This document shows positions 37,891 to 39,057 of a DNA stretch of 39,057 nt, piece after piece (position 1 is the stretch's first letter; every line of letters begins with the position of its first letter). Location of the stretch: contig JASHOM010000028.1 of NCBI GenBank assembly GCA_030041115.1, positions 1 through 39,057 on the forward strand. The letters are read 5' to 3'. Made by a program: the position numbers and the translations under genes. The notes under the pieces are model-generated. The model searched no databases. It had not been told where the DNA came from and saw only the letters and a list, made by a program, of their open reading frames with translations. This DNA is from Vulcanimicrobiota bacterium. Its GTDB lineage: Bacteria > Vulcanimicrobiota > Vulcanimicrobiia > Vulcanimicrobiales > Vulcanimicrobiaceae.

Positions 37891-38688
37891 CTATCCCCTG
37901 CCGGAGTCTTTCCACGTCGGCGAGCGCCGCTCGAGGAATGCGGTAATGCCTTCATTTGCGTCGGGTTCGAGCGCGTTGGAGGTCATCACGGTTTTCGTGT
38001 AATCGTAAGCGCGAGCTTGATCCAAATCAATCTGGGCGTAAAACGCCGCCTTGCCGATTCCCACGACGGTTCGGCTCGAACCGGCGATCCTGCGCGCGAG
38101 CGCGAGCGTTTCTTCGTGAAGCCGATCGGGGGGAACGACGCGATTGACCAAGCCCCACGCGAGCGCCGTCTGCGCGTCGATCGGATCGCCGGTCAGCAAC
38201 ATCTCCATCGCGCGCTTGCGCCCGATCGCGCGAGTCAGCGCAACCATCGGCGTGCTGCAAAAGAGGCCGATGCGCACGCCGGGGGTCGCAAACGTTGCCT
38301 GCGTCGAAGCGACCGCAAGATCGCAAGCGGCCACGAGTTGGCAGCCCGCCGCCGTCGCCACCGTTGCGATCTCGGCAATGACCGGCATCGGAGTCTCGGT
38401 GATCGCGGCCATCAGACTGACGCACGCGTCGAAGATTGCGCGATATGCGTCCGCGTCGCGGCCGACTAGCTCGCGCAAGTCGTGGCCGGCGCTGAAGGCC
38501 GGACCCTCGCCTCGCAGGATCGTTGCACGAATCGCCGTGTCTCGCCCGAGTTCCGTCAGGACGTCTTCCAGCTCGCGCATCGTCCGCAGCGAGAGCGCGT
38601 TGCGCCGATCGGGGCGATCGAGCGTGATCACGGCGACCTCGCCGTCACGCTCCACCCGGATCGCCGGCTGCGCCTGAACCGCTTTCAT
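37891..38688 (-). CDS. enoyl-CoA hydratase/isomerase (crotonase) family protein
   Basis: MKAVQAQPAIRVERDGEVAVITLDRPDRRNALSLRTMRELEDVL, GEGPAFSAGHDLREL, AAGCQLVAACDLAVASTQATFATPGVRIGL; start chosen at MKAVQ, ORF extends to 38742. Confidence 0.93.
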   Translation of the reverse strand: MKAVQAQPAIRVERDGEVAVITLDRPDRRNALSLRTMRELEDVLTELGRDTAIRATILRGEGPAFSAGHDLRELVGRDADAYRAIFDACVSLMAAITETPMPVIAEIATVATAAGCQLVAACDLAVASTQATFATPGVRIGLFCSTPMVALTRAIGRKRAMEMLLTGDPIDAQTALAWGLVNRVVPPDRLHEETLALARRIAGSSRTVVGIGKAAFYAQIDLDQARAYDYTKTVMTSNALEPDANEGITAFLERRSPTWKDSGRG

Positions 38689-38701
38689 TTGAATTCTAAC
38701 T

Positions 38702-38785
38702 TGGGCGATGCGGGGCTCGCACCTGCGACCCGCCGGCTTCACGGCAGCGCGAACGTTTTCCCATTGCGGTGATCTCGGTCATTCG
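38702..38785 (-). pseudogene. degenerate tRNA-like sequence (decayed tRNA copy)
   Basis: 38702-38729 TGGGCGATGCGGGGCTCGCACCTGCGAC differs at only 3 of 28 positions from 39001-39028 TGGGCGATGCAGGACTCGAACCTGCGAC (3' end of tRNA-Val); farther in, the anticodon arm does not fold properly. Confidence 0.45.
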
Positions 38786-38828
38786 TTCGAAAAAGGCCAG
38801 GGTCGCGGCAAATCACGAAGCTGGGATT

Positions 38829-38920
38829 CCCCGCGTTTCCAGTAGCGGGGTGCGCGGAGAGCCCGCGTGCGCTGTACGCATTGGGCGTGCGCGGGCCTCT
38901 CCTACGGACGGCTGCCGTCC
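38829..38920. repeat. cluster of three inverted repeats between tRNA-like remnant and tRNA-Val
   Basis: CCCCGC-N10-GCGGGG (38829-38850); GGAGAG.CCCGCG...CGCGGGCCTCTCC (38856-38902); GGACGGC-T-GCCGTCC (38906-38920). Confidence 0.55.
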
Positions 38921-39000
38921 TCGACTCCCCATACGACGGCCGACCCGCGAAGGTCCTTGATGCGCGATCGCGCTTGGAACGATCGTCTCCAGACGCGTAA

Positions 39001-39057
39001 TGGGCGATGCAGGACTCGAACCTGCGACTTCCTCCTTGTAAGGGAGGCGCTCTCCCA
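39001..39057 (-). tRNA. tRNA-Val, anticodon UAC, 5' end truncated by window edge
   Basis: Reverse complement TGGGAGAGCGCCTCCCTTACAAGGAGGAAGTCGCAGGTTCGAGTCCTGCATCGCCCA: anticodon stem CCTCC/GGAGG, loop CTTACAA, T-arm GCAGG-TTCGAGT-CCTGC, discriminator A; CCA not encoded. Confidence 0.93.

Noticed and set aside
37677-37955. 92-aa minus ORF spanning the crotonase 3' end and hairpin
   Set aside because: Mostly out-of-frame crotonase sequence and hairpin DNA; only the short leader ORF portion is kept as a speculative element.

Overview
A 39 kb, high-GC, densely packed bacterial chromosomal window that is mostly housekeeping genes. In order: edge of a lipoprotein gene (-); a polysaccharide/glycan block (GT2, O-antigen-ligase-like, GT87-like); mfd; PpiC/SurA-like isomerase; MazG with a shortened methylase domain; a Kal-like hotdog protein; DUF2079; a MATE + PadR pair; S4/RqcP-like; whiA; a glycolytic operon gap-pgk-tpiA-gpmI; two paralogous secreted phosphoesterases flanking and interrupting a compact flagellar-rod/sigma cluster; leuB; divIVA-sepF-yggS-lgt; ccdA; lspA; rluD-like; tgt; ileS; csaB + DUF5693; enoyl-CoA hydratase; and a tRNA-Val (UAC) cut by the right edge. 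The WhiA/SepF/DivIVA/CsaB/flagella content suggests a Terrabacteria-type lineage, possibly Eremiobacterota-like (inference only). No CRISPR array, transposase or prophage was seen. The most interesting non-textbook signals are: (1) a dispersed GC-rich repeat family (CCCTTCGACAAGCTCAGGG / CCTCGACTGCGCTCGG types) found both in intergenic DNA and apparently in frame inside essential or conserved genes (pgk, yggS, ileS), reminiscent of palindromic elements that tolerate translation; (2) the phosphoesterase paralogs interleaved with minimal flagellar rod genes; (3) a decayed tRNA copy plus a cluster of inverted repeats next to tRNA-Val; (4) a perfect 14-bp hairpin burying the start codon of a 22-aa leader ORF before DUF5693; (5) an unlisted 45-aa membrane microprotein with a strong Shine-Dalgarno. 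All assignments are from reading the sequence; no search was run.
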